A DNA stretch of 64,000 nt from contig SDRW01000001.1 of assembly GCA_007845485.1 (NCBI GenBank), positions 1 to 64,000 of the forward strand, given 5' to 3'. The DNA is from TM7 phylum sp. oral taxon 348. Lineage in GTDB: Bacteria; Patescibacteriota; Saccharimonadia; Saccharimonadales; Saccharimonadaceae. Every line of letters starts with the position of its first letter. The first letter of the stretch is position 1. The notes beneath the pieces are model-generated. The model saw only the letters and a program-made list of their open reading frames with translations. It was not told the origin of the DNA and did not search any database. Of the stretch, positions 47,842 through 56,419 are shown one piece after another. The position numbers were made by a program, and so were the translations under genes.

Positions 47842-47870
47842 ATTATAACATAGTTAAATTACATACACAA
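47842..47870 (-). promoter_or_regulatory. rplS promoter
   Basis: TTGTGT (47865-47870) and TATAAT (47842-47847) are exactly 17 bases apart on the minus strand. Transcription should start near 47835. Confidence 0.75.
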
Positions 47871-47920
47871 TATTTATCGTTTCGGCTAATCCGATATTTT
47901 AAACTAATAGTATATTCTAG

Positions 47921-47926
47921 TATAAT
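47921..47926 (+). promoter_or_regulatory. -10 element of the malic enzyme gene
   Basis: TATAAT ends 7 bases before the ATG at 47934; there is no SD. A leaderless transcript is expected. Confidence 0.6.
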
Positions 47927-47933
47927 AGATTGT

Positions 47934-49067
47934 ATGGATTACAATAAACTAGCTATAGAATTACATAAAAAATATAAAGGTAAAATTACCACACAAATAC
48001 GCGACCAAGAAGAATTAAATCGTGACAGGTTAAGCGCCTATTATACACCTGGTGTTGGAGAAATCAGTCGAATAATTGCAGCAAATCCAGAAAGTCTACC
48101 TGATTACACTTGGACTAACAATCTAGTAGCAATAATAAGCGACGGATCAGCTATTCTTGGTTTAGGTAACTTAGGACCTAAGGCAGCTATGCCAGTAATG
48201 GAAGGTAAAGCGCTTTTATTAAAACACTTTGCAAACGTGGATAGTGTACCTATAGTTTTAGATGTCCATGAGCCTGATGAGATTATCAAGACAGTCAAAG
48301 CTATTGCACCAAGTTTTGGAGCTATCAATCTAGAGGATATTGCTGCACCAAAATGTTTTGAAATTGAAGAAAGGTTAAAAAAAGAATTAGACATTCCTGT
48401 GTTCCACGATGATCAGCACGGCACAGCTATAGTTGTACTTGCTGGATTAATTAATGCAGCAAAATTAACTAATCGTAAGTTAACTGACTGTAAAATTACG
48501 GTGGTTGGCGCAGGTGCTGCTGGTACTGCAATTATTAAACTGTTAAACTTATATGGAATTAAAAATATTCTTGCTGTTGATAGCCGTGGCATTATTAATA
48601 AAAATAGAACTGATTTAAATACAGAAAAAACAATTCTTTTAGATTACATTAATTCTTCACAAAGCGGGTCGTTACAAGACGCGCTTAGCGGCTCAGATAT
48701 ATTTATAGGAGTTTCAAGAGCAGGATTGCTCACATCAGAATTGGTTAAAACTATGGCGAAAGACCCAATTATTTTTGCACTAGCAAATCCAACACCAGAG
48801 ATAATGCCAGACGAGGCAAAATCTGCTGGCGCAGCCATTATAGCTACAGGTAGAAGCGATTTTGCTAATCAAATAAATAACTCTTTAGCCTTTCCTGGTA
48901 TTTTCCGTGGTGCACTTGATAATGGTGTTAAGAAAATTACAGATCAACATAAACTTGCTGCAGCTGAAGCAATAGCCGAACTTGTTGAAAATCCAAGCGC
49001 ATCTGAGATAATTCCATCACCATTCGACAAGAGAGTAGTAAAAACTGTCGCAAATGTAATTAAATAA
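47934..49067 (+). CDS. Malic enzyme (oxaloacetate-decarboxylating malate dehydrogenase)
   Basis: Oxidatively decarboxylates malate to pyruvate, yielding NADH or NADPH. It is the short bacterial form of 377 aa. The catalytic Tyr lies in AYYTPGVGE (about 35-43), the catalytic Lys in GKALLLKHF (about 88-96), metal ligands in EDIAAPKCFEIEE and HDDQHGTA (about 155-162), and the Rossmann loop is GAGAAGTA (about 191-198). Cofactor preference is not obvious. One of few carbon-metabolism genes in the window; with the FAD oxidase it suggests pyruvate-centred redox metabolism. Confidence 0.94.
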   Translation: MDYNKLAIELHKKYKGKITTQIRDQEELNRDRLSAYYTPGVGEISRIIAANPESLPDYTWTNNLVAIISDGSAILGLGNLGPKAAMPVMEGKALLLKHFANVDSVPIVLDVHEPDEIIKTVKAIAPSFGAINLEDIAAPKCFEIEERLKKELDIPVFHDDQHGTAIVVLAGLINAAKLTNRKLTDCKITVVGAGAAGTAIIKLLNLYGIKNILAVDSRGIINKNRTDLNTEKTILLDYINSSQSGSLQDALSGSDIFIGVSRAGLLTSELVKTMAKDPIIFALANPTPEIMPDEAKSAGAAIIATGRSDFANQINNSLAFPGIFRGALDNGVKKITDQHKLAAAEAIAELVENPSASEIIPSPFDKRVVKTVANVIK

Positions 49068-49090
49068 ACTTAAATTTAATTACACACAAA

Positions 49091-49125
49091 ACTAGCCCTA
49101 TAAAGAAGGGCTAGTATTATTTTCT
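49091..49125 (+). terminator. Malic enzyme gene terminator
   Basis: ACTAGCCCT (49091-49099) pairs with AGGGCTAGT (49107-49115), followed by ATTATTTTC. It could also help end the convergent ATPase gene. Confidence 0.85.
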
Positions 49126-49173
49126 TATATAATGAAATTACAACTAATTTATATAAAGCAAAGTGCTTAATTA

Positions 49174-50796
49174 TTATATAACTCTATTCACTTCTTCAAG
49201 AGTAGTTTCACCCCTTAAAGCCGCCAGCACGCCCGCTTCAAGCAAAGTCACCATTCCGTTCTTTCTAGCAGCAGCCTCTATAGCTTCGGTATGAACCTCT
49301 GTAACATCACCACGCAAGAACTTCTGAATTTCCTCTGTAACAACCATCTGCTCCATCACAGGCATTCGCCCTTTATATCCAAAAGGAACTTCTGGTGTAG
49401 GTACAGGTCGATATAATTTAAATGTATCTAGATCTGGACATTCAATAGAGGGAGGTAAATCCTTTAAAACGTTTTTTACCCAACGGCGCACCGTATCATC
49501 TGGCTCATATGCCTCTTTGCTATCATCCCAAAGACGACGCACTAATCGCTGAGCAATTAGTAATCTAACAGATGAGCTAAAAATAGGATTTTGACCAATC
49601 ATATCAATAATTCGACTAAATGCAGCACTAGTAGAATTAGCATGGAAGGAAGATAGAACTAAATGCCCAGTAATAGATGCTTGGATAGCCGTACGAGCCG
49701 TTTCTTGGTCACGAATCTCACCAACCATAACAACATCTGGATCTAAGCGCAGCACACTACGTAAACCGTCAGCAAATTGCTGCCCGCCAGTAGTATCTAT
49801 AGGTATCTGTGTTATTCCAGGTATACTATTTTCAATTGGATCTTCCAATGTAATAATCTTACGATCATCCGTATTCAAGGCGTTTAATATGCTATAAAGG
49901 GTTGTAGATTTACCACTACCAGTTGGACCAACCATCATAACCATACCGCGCGGATGGCTAATTATTTCATCAATCTCGTGACGCTCCTTATCTGCAATAC
50001 CAAGAAAATCTAGATTTAGCTGTGAAGTATCAAAATTAAATAGACGCATTACTACATCTTGACCATATAAAGTTGGAACTGCTTCTACGCGTAAATTTAA
50101 TAGATGAGTAACTCCGTCTCTTGACACTTCCTTATTCATATGACCAGATTGCGGTTTAGTAGATGCGGTGGATATATTAGCCCTAGAACTTAATGCCGCC
50201 ATCAAAACACGGTAACGATCTTTTTCTAGGTTCGCCACTGGATGTAAAGCTCCATCTACACGCATTCTCACGCGTATATATGTACGCTGATTTTCAATAT
50301 GAATGTCACTTGCGCCCAATTTGTCAGCTTGATCAACCAGATAATCAAAAACTCTATCAGTACCAACAGAATTTAAAGTCTGGCTTACACTCGCAATAGT
50401 TTCACTATCACCATCCTTAGCAATTTCAATATCATCATACACAATCTCTTTAGGAGGGTCATATCTATTCATAAAAACGTTATAGGCAGATTGGCTAATC
50501 AAGAAAAATTGAATAGTACGACCATCATCTTCATACTCCCTAGTCATGTTTTTAAGTACACTCTGAGGCGTTGTACTAGTGACGGCAAATCTAAAAGTAT
50601 TAGCTTCTTCATTAACCATAAGAGGTATGATTCGATTGGTATGCATTTCTTGTATACTAATAAGATCGTGAATTAAAGGTAAGGTCTGCTCAATTTCACG
50701 AGCATCAAGATATTGCAGACCAAGAATAGAAGCTCGCTTTCTAGTCGCATCTTCATCATTCTGGCGGCGTACAATTTGAATTTTTTCTTCGTCCAT
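49174..50796 (-). CDS. PilB/GspE-type secretion ATPase without its zinc motif
   Basis: Hexameric assembly ATPase of type IV pili or a type II secretion-like system. N-terminal GspE-N-like domain (about 1-130), Walker A GPTGSGKST (about 283-291), Asp box ITLEDPIE, Walker B VMVGEIRD and the His box TGHLV are intact. The tetracysteine that follows RLVRRL in GspE/PilB proteins is lost: the first Cys pair is WDDS, and the second pair before GYKGR is replaced by PTPEVP. The start is the ATG at 50796 (MDEEK), because a TATAAT ends 7 bases upstream; longer readings are upstream of the promoter. No other pilus genes are nearby. Confidence 0.9.
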   Translation of the reverse strand: MDEEKIQIVRRQNDEDATRKRASILGLQYLDAREIEQTLPLIHDLISIQEMHTNRIIPLMVNEEANTFRFAVTSTTPQSVLKNMTREYEDDGRTIQFFLISQSAYNVFMNRYDPPKEIVYDDIEIAKDGDSETIASVSQTLNSVGTDRVFDYLVDQADKLGASDIHIENQRTYIRVRMRVDGALHPVANLEKDRYRVLMAALSSRANISTASTKPQSGHMNKEVSRDGVTHLLNLRVEAVPTLYGQDVVMRLFNFDTSQLNLDFLGIADKERHEIDEIISHPRGMVMMVGPTGSGKSTTLYSILNALNTDDRKIITLEDPIENSIPGITQIPIDTTGGQQFADGLRSVLRLDPDVVMVGEIRDQETARTAIQASITGHLVLSSFHANSTSAAFSRIIDMIGQNPIFSSSVRLLIAQRLVRRLWDDSKEAYEPDDTVRRWVKNVLKDLPPSIECPDLDTFKLYRPVPTPEVPFGYKGRMPVMEQMVVTEEIQKFLRGDVTEVHTEAIEAAARKNGMVTLLEAGVLAALRGETTLEEVNRVI

Positions 50797-50803
50797 TACA
50801 CTA

Positions 50804-50832
50804 ATTATAACAAAGCATAAAGACGATGTCAT
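50804..50832 (-). promoter_or_regulatory. Promoter of the PilB/GspE gene, leaderless
   Basis: ATGACA (50827-50832), 17 bases, and TATAAT (50804-50809) on the minus strand; the -10 ends 7 bases before the ATG. It lies back-to-back with the promoter of the divergent methylase gene. Confidence 0.65.
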
Positions 50833-50860
50833 ACTTGAGATTTGCTAATTAATATTATGA

Positions 50861-50866
50861 TATAAT
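50861..50866 (+). promoter_or_regulatory. -10 element of the second SPOUT methylase gene
   Basis: TATAAT ends 9 bases before the ATG at 50876; no SD. A TTGAGA at 50835-50840 is 20 bases away, longer than usual. Confidence 0.45.
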
Positions 50867-50875
50867 ACTATCAAT

Positions 50876-51367
50876 ATGACAGACCTAGTAGTAATAGCAC
50901 ACAATATACGTTCAATTCACAATATTGGATCTATTTTTAGAACAGCTGAAGGTTTTGGTATTAAAGAGATAATATGCAGTGGATATACACCTTACCCATC
51001 CCTTCCTCTACATGACAATCGTCTACCACATATTCATGAAAAAATTACTAATCAAATGCATAAAACTGCTTTAGGTGCAGAAAAACTAGTTAAATTCAGA
51101 CATTGCGAAACACCTCCAATAGAAACACTCAGAAACCAAGGCTATAAAATTATAGGATTAGAACAAAACGAATCGTCGATAAAGTTGCCAAACTATAGGC
51201 CTCACAACAAGATAGCCTTGATACTAGGTGAGGAGGTTGATGGAATTAGTCAAAATACATTAATGCAGTGTGATTATTTACTAGAAATTCCAATGTTTGG
51301 CAAAAAAGAATCTTTCAATGTCAGTGTTGCAGCTGGAATAGCCTTATATCATCTAACACTACTTTAG
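50876..51367 (+). CDS. SPOUT-family RNA methyltransferase, minimal form
   Basis: A minimal SPOUT catalytic domain of 163 aa, without an RNA-binding extension. Motif 1 NIGSIFRTAEGFG (about 16-28), motif 2 LGEEVDGIS (about 114-122) and motif 3 IPMFGKKESFNVSVAAG (about 134-150) are complete, predicting 2'-O-ribose methylation of tRNA or rRNA. It differs clearly from the other SPOUT gene at 21517. Its 3' end overlaps the convergent dnaE end by 9 bases, so no terminator separates them. Confidence 0.87.
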   Translation: MTDLVVIAHNIRSIHNIGSIFRTAEGFGIKEIICSGYTPYPSLPLHDNRLPHIHEKITNQMHKTALGAEKLVKFRHCETPPIETLRNQGYKIIGLEQNESSIKLPNYRPHNKIALILGEEVDGISQNTLMQCDYLLEIPMFGKKESFNVSVAAGIALYHLTLL

Positions 51368-54300
51368 GATAACCGATTCCTCGCCCAGTTGCGAAACAAG
51401 GATACTTAAAAACGCCTGGTCATCATCAACTTTAAACGGTAGACGAATTGCAGATTTTTTATCCTCTCCTAAAACTAAAATTATCTCAGTCGAGCCAGGG
51501 TGCTCTTGGCAGGCTTTTTTTAATACCATCAGCGATTCGCTATCATCTGGATTTTTTATTTGCACATAAAGTTTCTTTATAGTTAACGGTTTAACCACAT
51601 CTGGGGTGAATGATGTATAGGTATTTTTCTGTTGTTTTTTTGCGGTTTTTACTTTAAGAGTCGCCGAAGAATTATTTGACCTTTTGATATTATATTGGAC
51701 TTTACGCTCCCTTTTAACAGAGCTCGCAACTTTTGGACCTTCCATTTTACGACCAGTCGACTCATAACTATTAATTTCCTTGTCATCGATAACAACTATC
51801 TCATTAGCAATCATTTTACTTTCGCTACCTAAGTTGCCATCACGGTCGCGAGCTGAATTTTTACCAGTTACGCGAATTACGGCGTCTTGCACCAATTTAG
51901 CTCCAACCTGCTCAAACAAATTAGGAAAAATAACAACTTCGCCCTCACCAAACTTATCTTCCAACGACACAAAAGCCATTTTAGTACCACTTTTTGTAAT
52001 TATAGTACGCACATTAGTAATTATGCCGCCAATAGTCATCTCTCGCCCATCGAAATCTGGTTTCAATTGCGTTAATGGCTGAGTTTGTTCACTTAAATAA
52101 ACAGCGAAGCTATCTAATGGATGAGCGCTAATATAAAGACCCATAAGCTCACGTTCCCACATTAGACGTTCTTTATCAGAATGTTTTACAGGAGAAATTT
52201 GTAAGTTCATAGTAGGATTTACATTAGCAGAGTTATCACCCAAAAAGCCGAATAAATCAGTTTGCCCAGTAGCTGCTTCCTTTTGCAACTTGCTTGCAAA
52301 TGCTGTAATTGCATCAAGATTGTAAAGCAAATCAGAACGGTCGCCAAATTCATCAAATGCTCCGCTCTTAATTAATGATTCCCAAGCCTTGCGATTAAAT
52401 TTACTAGTCGATACTCGCTTAGCGAAGTCTTCTACACCCACAAACTTGCCTTGTTCACGAGCACGCAAAACCTCTTCTACGGCAGCTACTCCCACACCTT
52501 TAACAGCAGCCATACCAAAGCGTATTTTATTTTCATTAGGAACCACCGCAAACTCTACGAAAGATTCATTCACACTCGGACTAAGAACGTCTATTCCCAT
52601 ACGCTTACATTCCGCCATTTCAATAGCAAGACGTTCGGTATCATCCTGATCGCTAGTCATTAATGCCGCCATAAAAGCATCAGGATAATGTGCTTTAAGA
52701 TATGCAGTCCAATAAGCAATTAATCCATAACACGCAGCATGTGATTTATTAAAACAATAGTTAGCGAATTCTTCTAGCTGATCCCAAAAAGTTTCAGCTA
52801 TTTCTTTTGTGGCATGACCTATCTTTATTGCACCTTCAACAAACTCTGGTTTAACTTTTTGCATTAAAGCAATTTTCTTTTTACCAACAGCTTTACGTAA
52901 AGTATCTGCCTGACCACCCGTAAATCCACACCATTCCTTGCTAATCTGCATAAACTGCTCCTGATAAACCAGGATACCATAAGTATTTTTCAAGGAATTT
53001 TCCATACCAGGATGAAGATATATAATATCTTCCTCTCCATGTTTACGTTTAATAAAGCTATCTATAAACTGCATTGGTCCTGGTCTATATAGCGCCACCA
53101 TAGCAATAATATCTTCAAAAACTTCGGGCTTTAGCTCACGCAAATAACGCTTCATTCCAGCAGATTCAAGCTGAAATACTCCAGTCGTATCGCCGCGTTG
53201 GAATAGATCATAAGTCTCTTTATCATCCAAGGGTAAATCAGAAAGATTAATTTTAGTTTCGTAAACCTTACGAATAATACGAAGCGCATTCTTGATAATA
53301 GAAAGATTAGAAAGACCTAAAAAGTCCATCTTCAAAAGCCCCAACTCCTCAATTGGATCTTTAGGGTATTGAGTAGCTACAACACCTTTCTGAGCAATTT
53401 CAAGAGGGGCAAATTTAACAATATCATCAGGGGCTATCACTACCCCCGCAGCATGAACTCCATGCGAACGTATAGTGCCTTCAAGCTGACTAGCAAAATC
53501 ATACACTGTTTTAGCGGTTGGATTAGTCTCGTACTCATGCTTTAAATCAGCATCTTCTACTAGAGTTTTTTTGATCGGTACATGTCTTCCCTGAACTGGT
53601 GGAGGTATTAACTTGGCTAATCTATCAGATTCACCGTATGGAACTTGTAACACTCGAGCCACATCACGCACAGATGCACGAGCAGCCATTGTACCAAAAG
53701 TACAAATATTAGCAACTCGCTCATGACCGTATTTATTTGCGCAATATTCTATAACTTCATTACGACGCGTATCCTGGATGTCTATATCAATATCAGGCAT
53801 CGAAACTCGGTCTGGATTTAGAAATCGCTCAAAAAGTAAGTCATATTTCAATGGATCAAGATCAGTAATATTTAGAGCATAAGCAATAATTGATCCTGCA
53901 GCTGAGCCTCGTCCTGGCCCAAAAATGATACCCTGACTTTTTCCCCAATTTATAAAATCCTGCACTATTAGAAAATATCCGTTATAACCCATATTATCTA
54001 ACACGCTAAGTTCCATATCTAATCGATCAATTTGCTCTTTAGTAAGTTTGGCACGTAACTCTTTATTAGTAAGTTTTTTAGCTTCATCTAGATCCATATC
54101 AGCATAACGTGCCGCCATGCCACTATAAACAAGGTGATCTAAATACTCCTTTTCACTTTCACCATTAGGCGTAGGAAATTTTGGAATTAAAATCTTACCA
54201 AGCTCGATCTCTAGATTGCATCTATCAGCAATATTTTTAGTGTTAGCAACTGCGCGGGGATTTGTTTTATTCCATCGCTCAATTATATCTGCTGGGTCTG

Positions 54301-55105
54301 TAACATGAAGCTCAAAATCTTTTAAACTCATACGTTTTTCATCACTAAGATAAGAGCCGGTTCCAACACAAAGTAAAATCTCGTGCGCATCCTGGTCTGA
54401 ATGGCTCAAGTAATGACCATCGCTAGATATAACACATTCAATACCAAGTTCGTCGGCAAGCTTTTCTATGTGCTCGTTTATTCGCGTCTGAACGTCCCAT
54501 CTACTTGGACAATCAGGATGACCATGATCCTGAAGCTCAAGATAATATCTATCACCAAAAACACTCTTGTACCAAGAGGCAATCCTTTTAGCTTCTTCAT
54601 AGTTATCGTCCCGTAAATTCTCACCAATTTCGCCACTAGCGCAAGCAGAAAGAACTAGTAACCCTTCATTATATTCTTCTAATATCTCATGATCGATACG
54701 GGGTTTATAGTACATCCCCTCCAAGTTGGCTATTGTCGAAAGTCGCATAAGATTTTGGTAGCCCTTGTGGTTCATTGCTAAGAGAACTAAATGATATCTA
54801 GCCTTATCTTTTTGAGGATCGCGATCGGCTCTGCCTCGTGCAGCCACATAAGCCTCCATTCCAATAATTGGCTTTATCCCAGCTTTTTTAGCCTCCTTAT
54901 AGAACTCAATAGCACCGCTTAACGTTCCATGATCGGTTATAGCACAAGCCTCCATACCCATTTCTTTTACTCTATTTACAAGATCAGGTATCTTAGTCAA
55001 TCCATCAAGTAAACTATGGTGAGTATGATTATGTAAATGAACATAATCAGATGCTTTTAGCATACGCCCAATATCGTGTTTTTCTTTTACCTCCGCAGCA
55101 GCCAT
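51359..55105 (-). CDS. dnaE: DNA polymerase III alpha subunit
   Basis: Replicative polymerase, 1248 aa. The PHP domain (about 20-280) keeps its metal ligands (HNHTHHSLLDG, ITDHG), so it may be active as a proofreading or pyrophosphatase site. The polymerase active site aspartates are in PDIDIDIQD (about 430-440), followed by the fingers region, a helix-hairpin-helix (about 815-870) and an OB fold (about 1010-1090). TATAAT ends 10 bases before the ATG, directly after the terminator of the preceding transcript; no SD. Confidence 0.97.
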   Translation of the reverse strand: MAAAEVKEKHDIGRMLKASDYVHLHNHTHHSLLDGLTKIPDLVNRVKEMGMEACAITDHGTLSGAIEFYKEAKKAGIKPIIGMEAYVAARGRADRDPQKDKARYHLVLLAMNHKGYQNLMRLSTIANLEGMYYKPRIDHEILEEYNEGLLVLSACASGEIGENLRDDNYEEAKRIASWYKSVFGDRYYLELQDHGHPDCPSRWDVQTRINEHIEKLADELGIECVISSDGHYLSHSDQDAHEILLCVGTGSYLSDEKRMSLKDFELHVTDPADIIERWNKTNPRAVANTKNIADRCNLEIELGKILIPKFPTPNGESEKEYLDHLVYSGMAARYADMDLDEAKKLTNKELRAKLTKEQIDRLDMELSVLDNMGYNGYFLIVQDFINWGKSQGIIFGPGRGSAAGSIIAYALNITDLDPLKYDLLFERFLNPDRVSMPDIDIDIQDTRRNEVIEYCANKYGHERVANICTFGTMAARASVRDVARVLQVPYGESDRLAKLIPPPVQGRHVPIKKTLVEDADLKHEYETNPTAKTVYDFASQLEGTIRSHGVHAAGVVIAPDDIVKFAPLEIAQKGVVATQYPKDPIEELGLLKMDFLGLSNLSIIKNALRIIRKVYETKINLSDLPLDDKETYDLFQRGDTTGVFQLESAGMKRYLRELKPEVFEDIIAMVALYRPGPMQFIDSFIKRKHGEEDIIYLHPGMENSLKNTYGILVYQEQFMQISKEWCGFTGGQADTLRKAVGKKKIALMQKVKPEFVEGAIKIGHATKEIAETFWDQLEEFANYCFNKSHAACYGLIAYWTAYLKAHYPDAFMAALMTSDQDDTERLAIEMAECKRMGIDVLSPSVNESFVEFAVVPNENKIRFGMAAVKGVGVAAVEEVLRAREQGKFVGVEDFAKRVSTSKFNRKAWESLIKSGAFDEFGDRSDLLYNLDAITAFASKLQKEAATGQTDLFGFLGDNSANVNPTMNLQISPVKHSDKERLMWERELMGLYISAHPLDSFAVYLSEQTQPLTQLKPDFDGREMTIGGIITNVRTIITKSGTKMAFVSLEDKFGEGEVVIFPNLFEQVGAKLVQDAVIRVTGKNSARDRDGNLGSESKMIANEIVVIDDKEINSYESTGRKMEGPKVASSVKRERKVQYNIKRSNNSSATLKVKTAKKQQKNTYTSFTPDVVKPLTIKKLYVQIKNPDDSESLMVLKKACQEHPGSTEIILVLGEDKKSAIRLPFKVDDDQAFLSILVSQLGEESVILK

Positions 55106-55128
55106 AATTATAATAATTATACCATACT

Positions 55129-55166
55129 AAAATAGAGGACTACTTTAAAGATCAGTCCTCTATTTT
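55129..55166 (-). terminator. Terminator before dnaE
   Basis: AAAATAGAGGACT (55129-55141) pairs with AGTCCTCTATTTT (55154-55166). It ends the galU-small membrane protein transcript on the minus strand, just upstream of the dnaE promoter. Confidence 0.88.
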
Positions 55167-55180
55167 ATAAATTGATTGAT

Positions 55181-55447
55181 TTAACCTCTTCGACTTCTGG
55201 TCTTATTTTTACTAAATACATTTATAGCAGCAACGATAAGTTTAATTAGATTTATAGCATTAGTAACTTTACCGATATTAGCTACAGTTTCATTAGTATG
55301 ATTAGCGATCATATCTGCCCTATCAGCGATATTTTTTATTCGACGGCTAATCCTTATCAATATAATTGCCAAAATTATAGATAGGACCAAAAGAAAGACC
55401 AGCGCAGCAGAAACTACAATAACAAGAATTACCACTGCGCTATCCAT
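55181..55447 (-). CDS. Small single-TM membrane protein, 88 aa
   Basis: One long hydrophobic helix (about 5-32), then an amphipathic helical region with regular Ile/Ala/Asn/Thr spacing (about 33-75) and a basic tail of Lys/Arg. The layout resembles DUF948-type membrane proteins but the match is weak. Its ATG follows the galU stop with no gap and uses an AGAGAGG sequence inside galU, so it is co-translated with it. Confidence 0.6.
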   Translation of the reverse strand: MDSAVVILVIVVSAALVFLLVLSIILAIILIRISRRIKNIADRADMIANHTNETVANIGKVTNAINLIKLIVAAINVFSKNKTRSRRG

Positions 55448-56320
55448 TTAGATCCTCTCTTTTAGATATTGATTTAGTTGATCGCCATAAATATCGCTAG
55501 ACAATGCCACATCAATAACTGCTTTTATATATTTTAACTGATCGCCCGTATCATGCCAGACGCCATCAATAATTCTACCGTAAACTTCATCTTTTTGAGC
55601 GAGCTCATTAATGCTATCAGCTAACGTAATTTCACCGTTTTTATCAATTTTTTCTTCCGCGATAATAGGTAAAATATCTGGCGTTAATAAATATCCACCA
55701 ACGCTAGCAAGGTCACTCGGAGAATTTTCTTCGCCAGGTTTCTCGATTAATTGAGTTAGCTGATATGCGTTGTTGCTACCCTCGCTCTTAATTGCAGCCA
55801 TACCATATTTATCGGCATCTTTCTTATCAACCTTAATCAAAGAAATGACAGATTTACCCGTTGCTTTATGTGCTTCCAAAAGTTGAACAGCGCGAGGAAC
55901 GTCACTACGGAAAAAGTCATCTGCAAAAAATACAAAGAATGGCTCATCATCATCAATTAAATGACGCGCATTAAGCACTGGACGCGCATTACCTTTTGGC
56001 GAACCCTTTTGGCGAACATACACGAAATTAGCCATTTCAGCAATCTTTTTGATTTGATCAGCTTTATCATGTTTGCCTTTTTCTCTTAGCTCAGCCTCAA
56101 GCTCATCACTACGATCAAAATGATCTTCGATGGTACGCTTCGTACTTCCTGTTACAATTATTATTTCAGTTACTCCAGCTGCAACAGCTTCTTCAACAAT
56201 TAACTGAATAACAGGTCTATCAATAATAGGTAACATTTCTTTTGGCATTGCCTTTGTCTGTGGTAAAAACCTTGTACCCAGACCAGCAGCGCATATAATA
56301 GCTTTAGTTGGCTGTTTCAC
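55448..56320 (-). CDS. galU: UTP-glucose-1-phosphate uridylyltransferase
   Basis: Makes UDP-glucose from UTP and glucose-1-phosphate, feeding surface polysaccharide or lipid glycosylation. Nucleotide-binding signature AAGLGTRFLPQTKAMPKEMLP (given here in parts: AAGLGTRF near 11-18, KAMPKEMLP near 23-31), the DRPVIQ segment, FADDFF and the VGGYLLTPDI region are present. At 290 aa it has the normal length. The start is GTG with AAGGAG 6 bases upstream. The phosphoglucomutase at 31738-33525 would supply the substrate. Confidence 0.96.
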   Translation of the reverse strand: MKQPTKAIICAAGLGTRFLPQTKAMPKEMLPIIDRPVIQLIVEEAVAAGVTEIIIVTGSTKRTIEDHFDRSDELEAELREKGKHDKADQIKKIAEMANFVYVRQKGSPKGNARPVLNARHLIDDDEPFFVFFADDFFRSDVPRAVQLLEAHKATGKSVISLIKVDKKDADKYGMAAIKSEGSNNAYQLTQLIEKPGEENSPSDLASVGGYLLTPDILPIIAEEKIDKNGEITLADSINELAQKDEVYGRIIDGVWHDTGDQLKYIKAVIDVALSSDIYGDQLNQYLKERI

Positions 56321-56390
56321 ATTAACTCCTTAGTAATATAAGTATTCCGTATTTGATAATAAATTATCTTGTATCACTTATTTTATTATA

Positions 56391-56409
56391 TTTTGAATTA
56401 TTTTCAAAA
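56391..56409. repeat. Palindrome between gatB and galU
   Basis: TTTTGAA-TTATT-TTCAAAA is a perfect 7-bp inverted repeat lying about 11 bases after the gatB stop and overlapping the region where a minus-strand TATAAT would serve galU. It could be a weak terminator or an operator. Confidence 0.3.
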
Positions 56410-56419
56410 AATCAAAATA

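Noticed and set aside
51359-51367. Convergent 9-base overlap of dnaE and SPOUT gene ends as a regulatory antisense site
   Set aside because: Such overlaps are expected in compact genomes, and nothing in the sequence indicates regulation.
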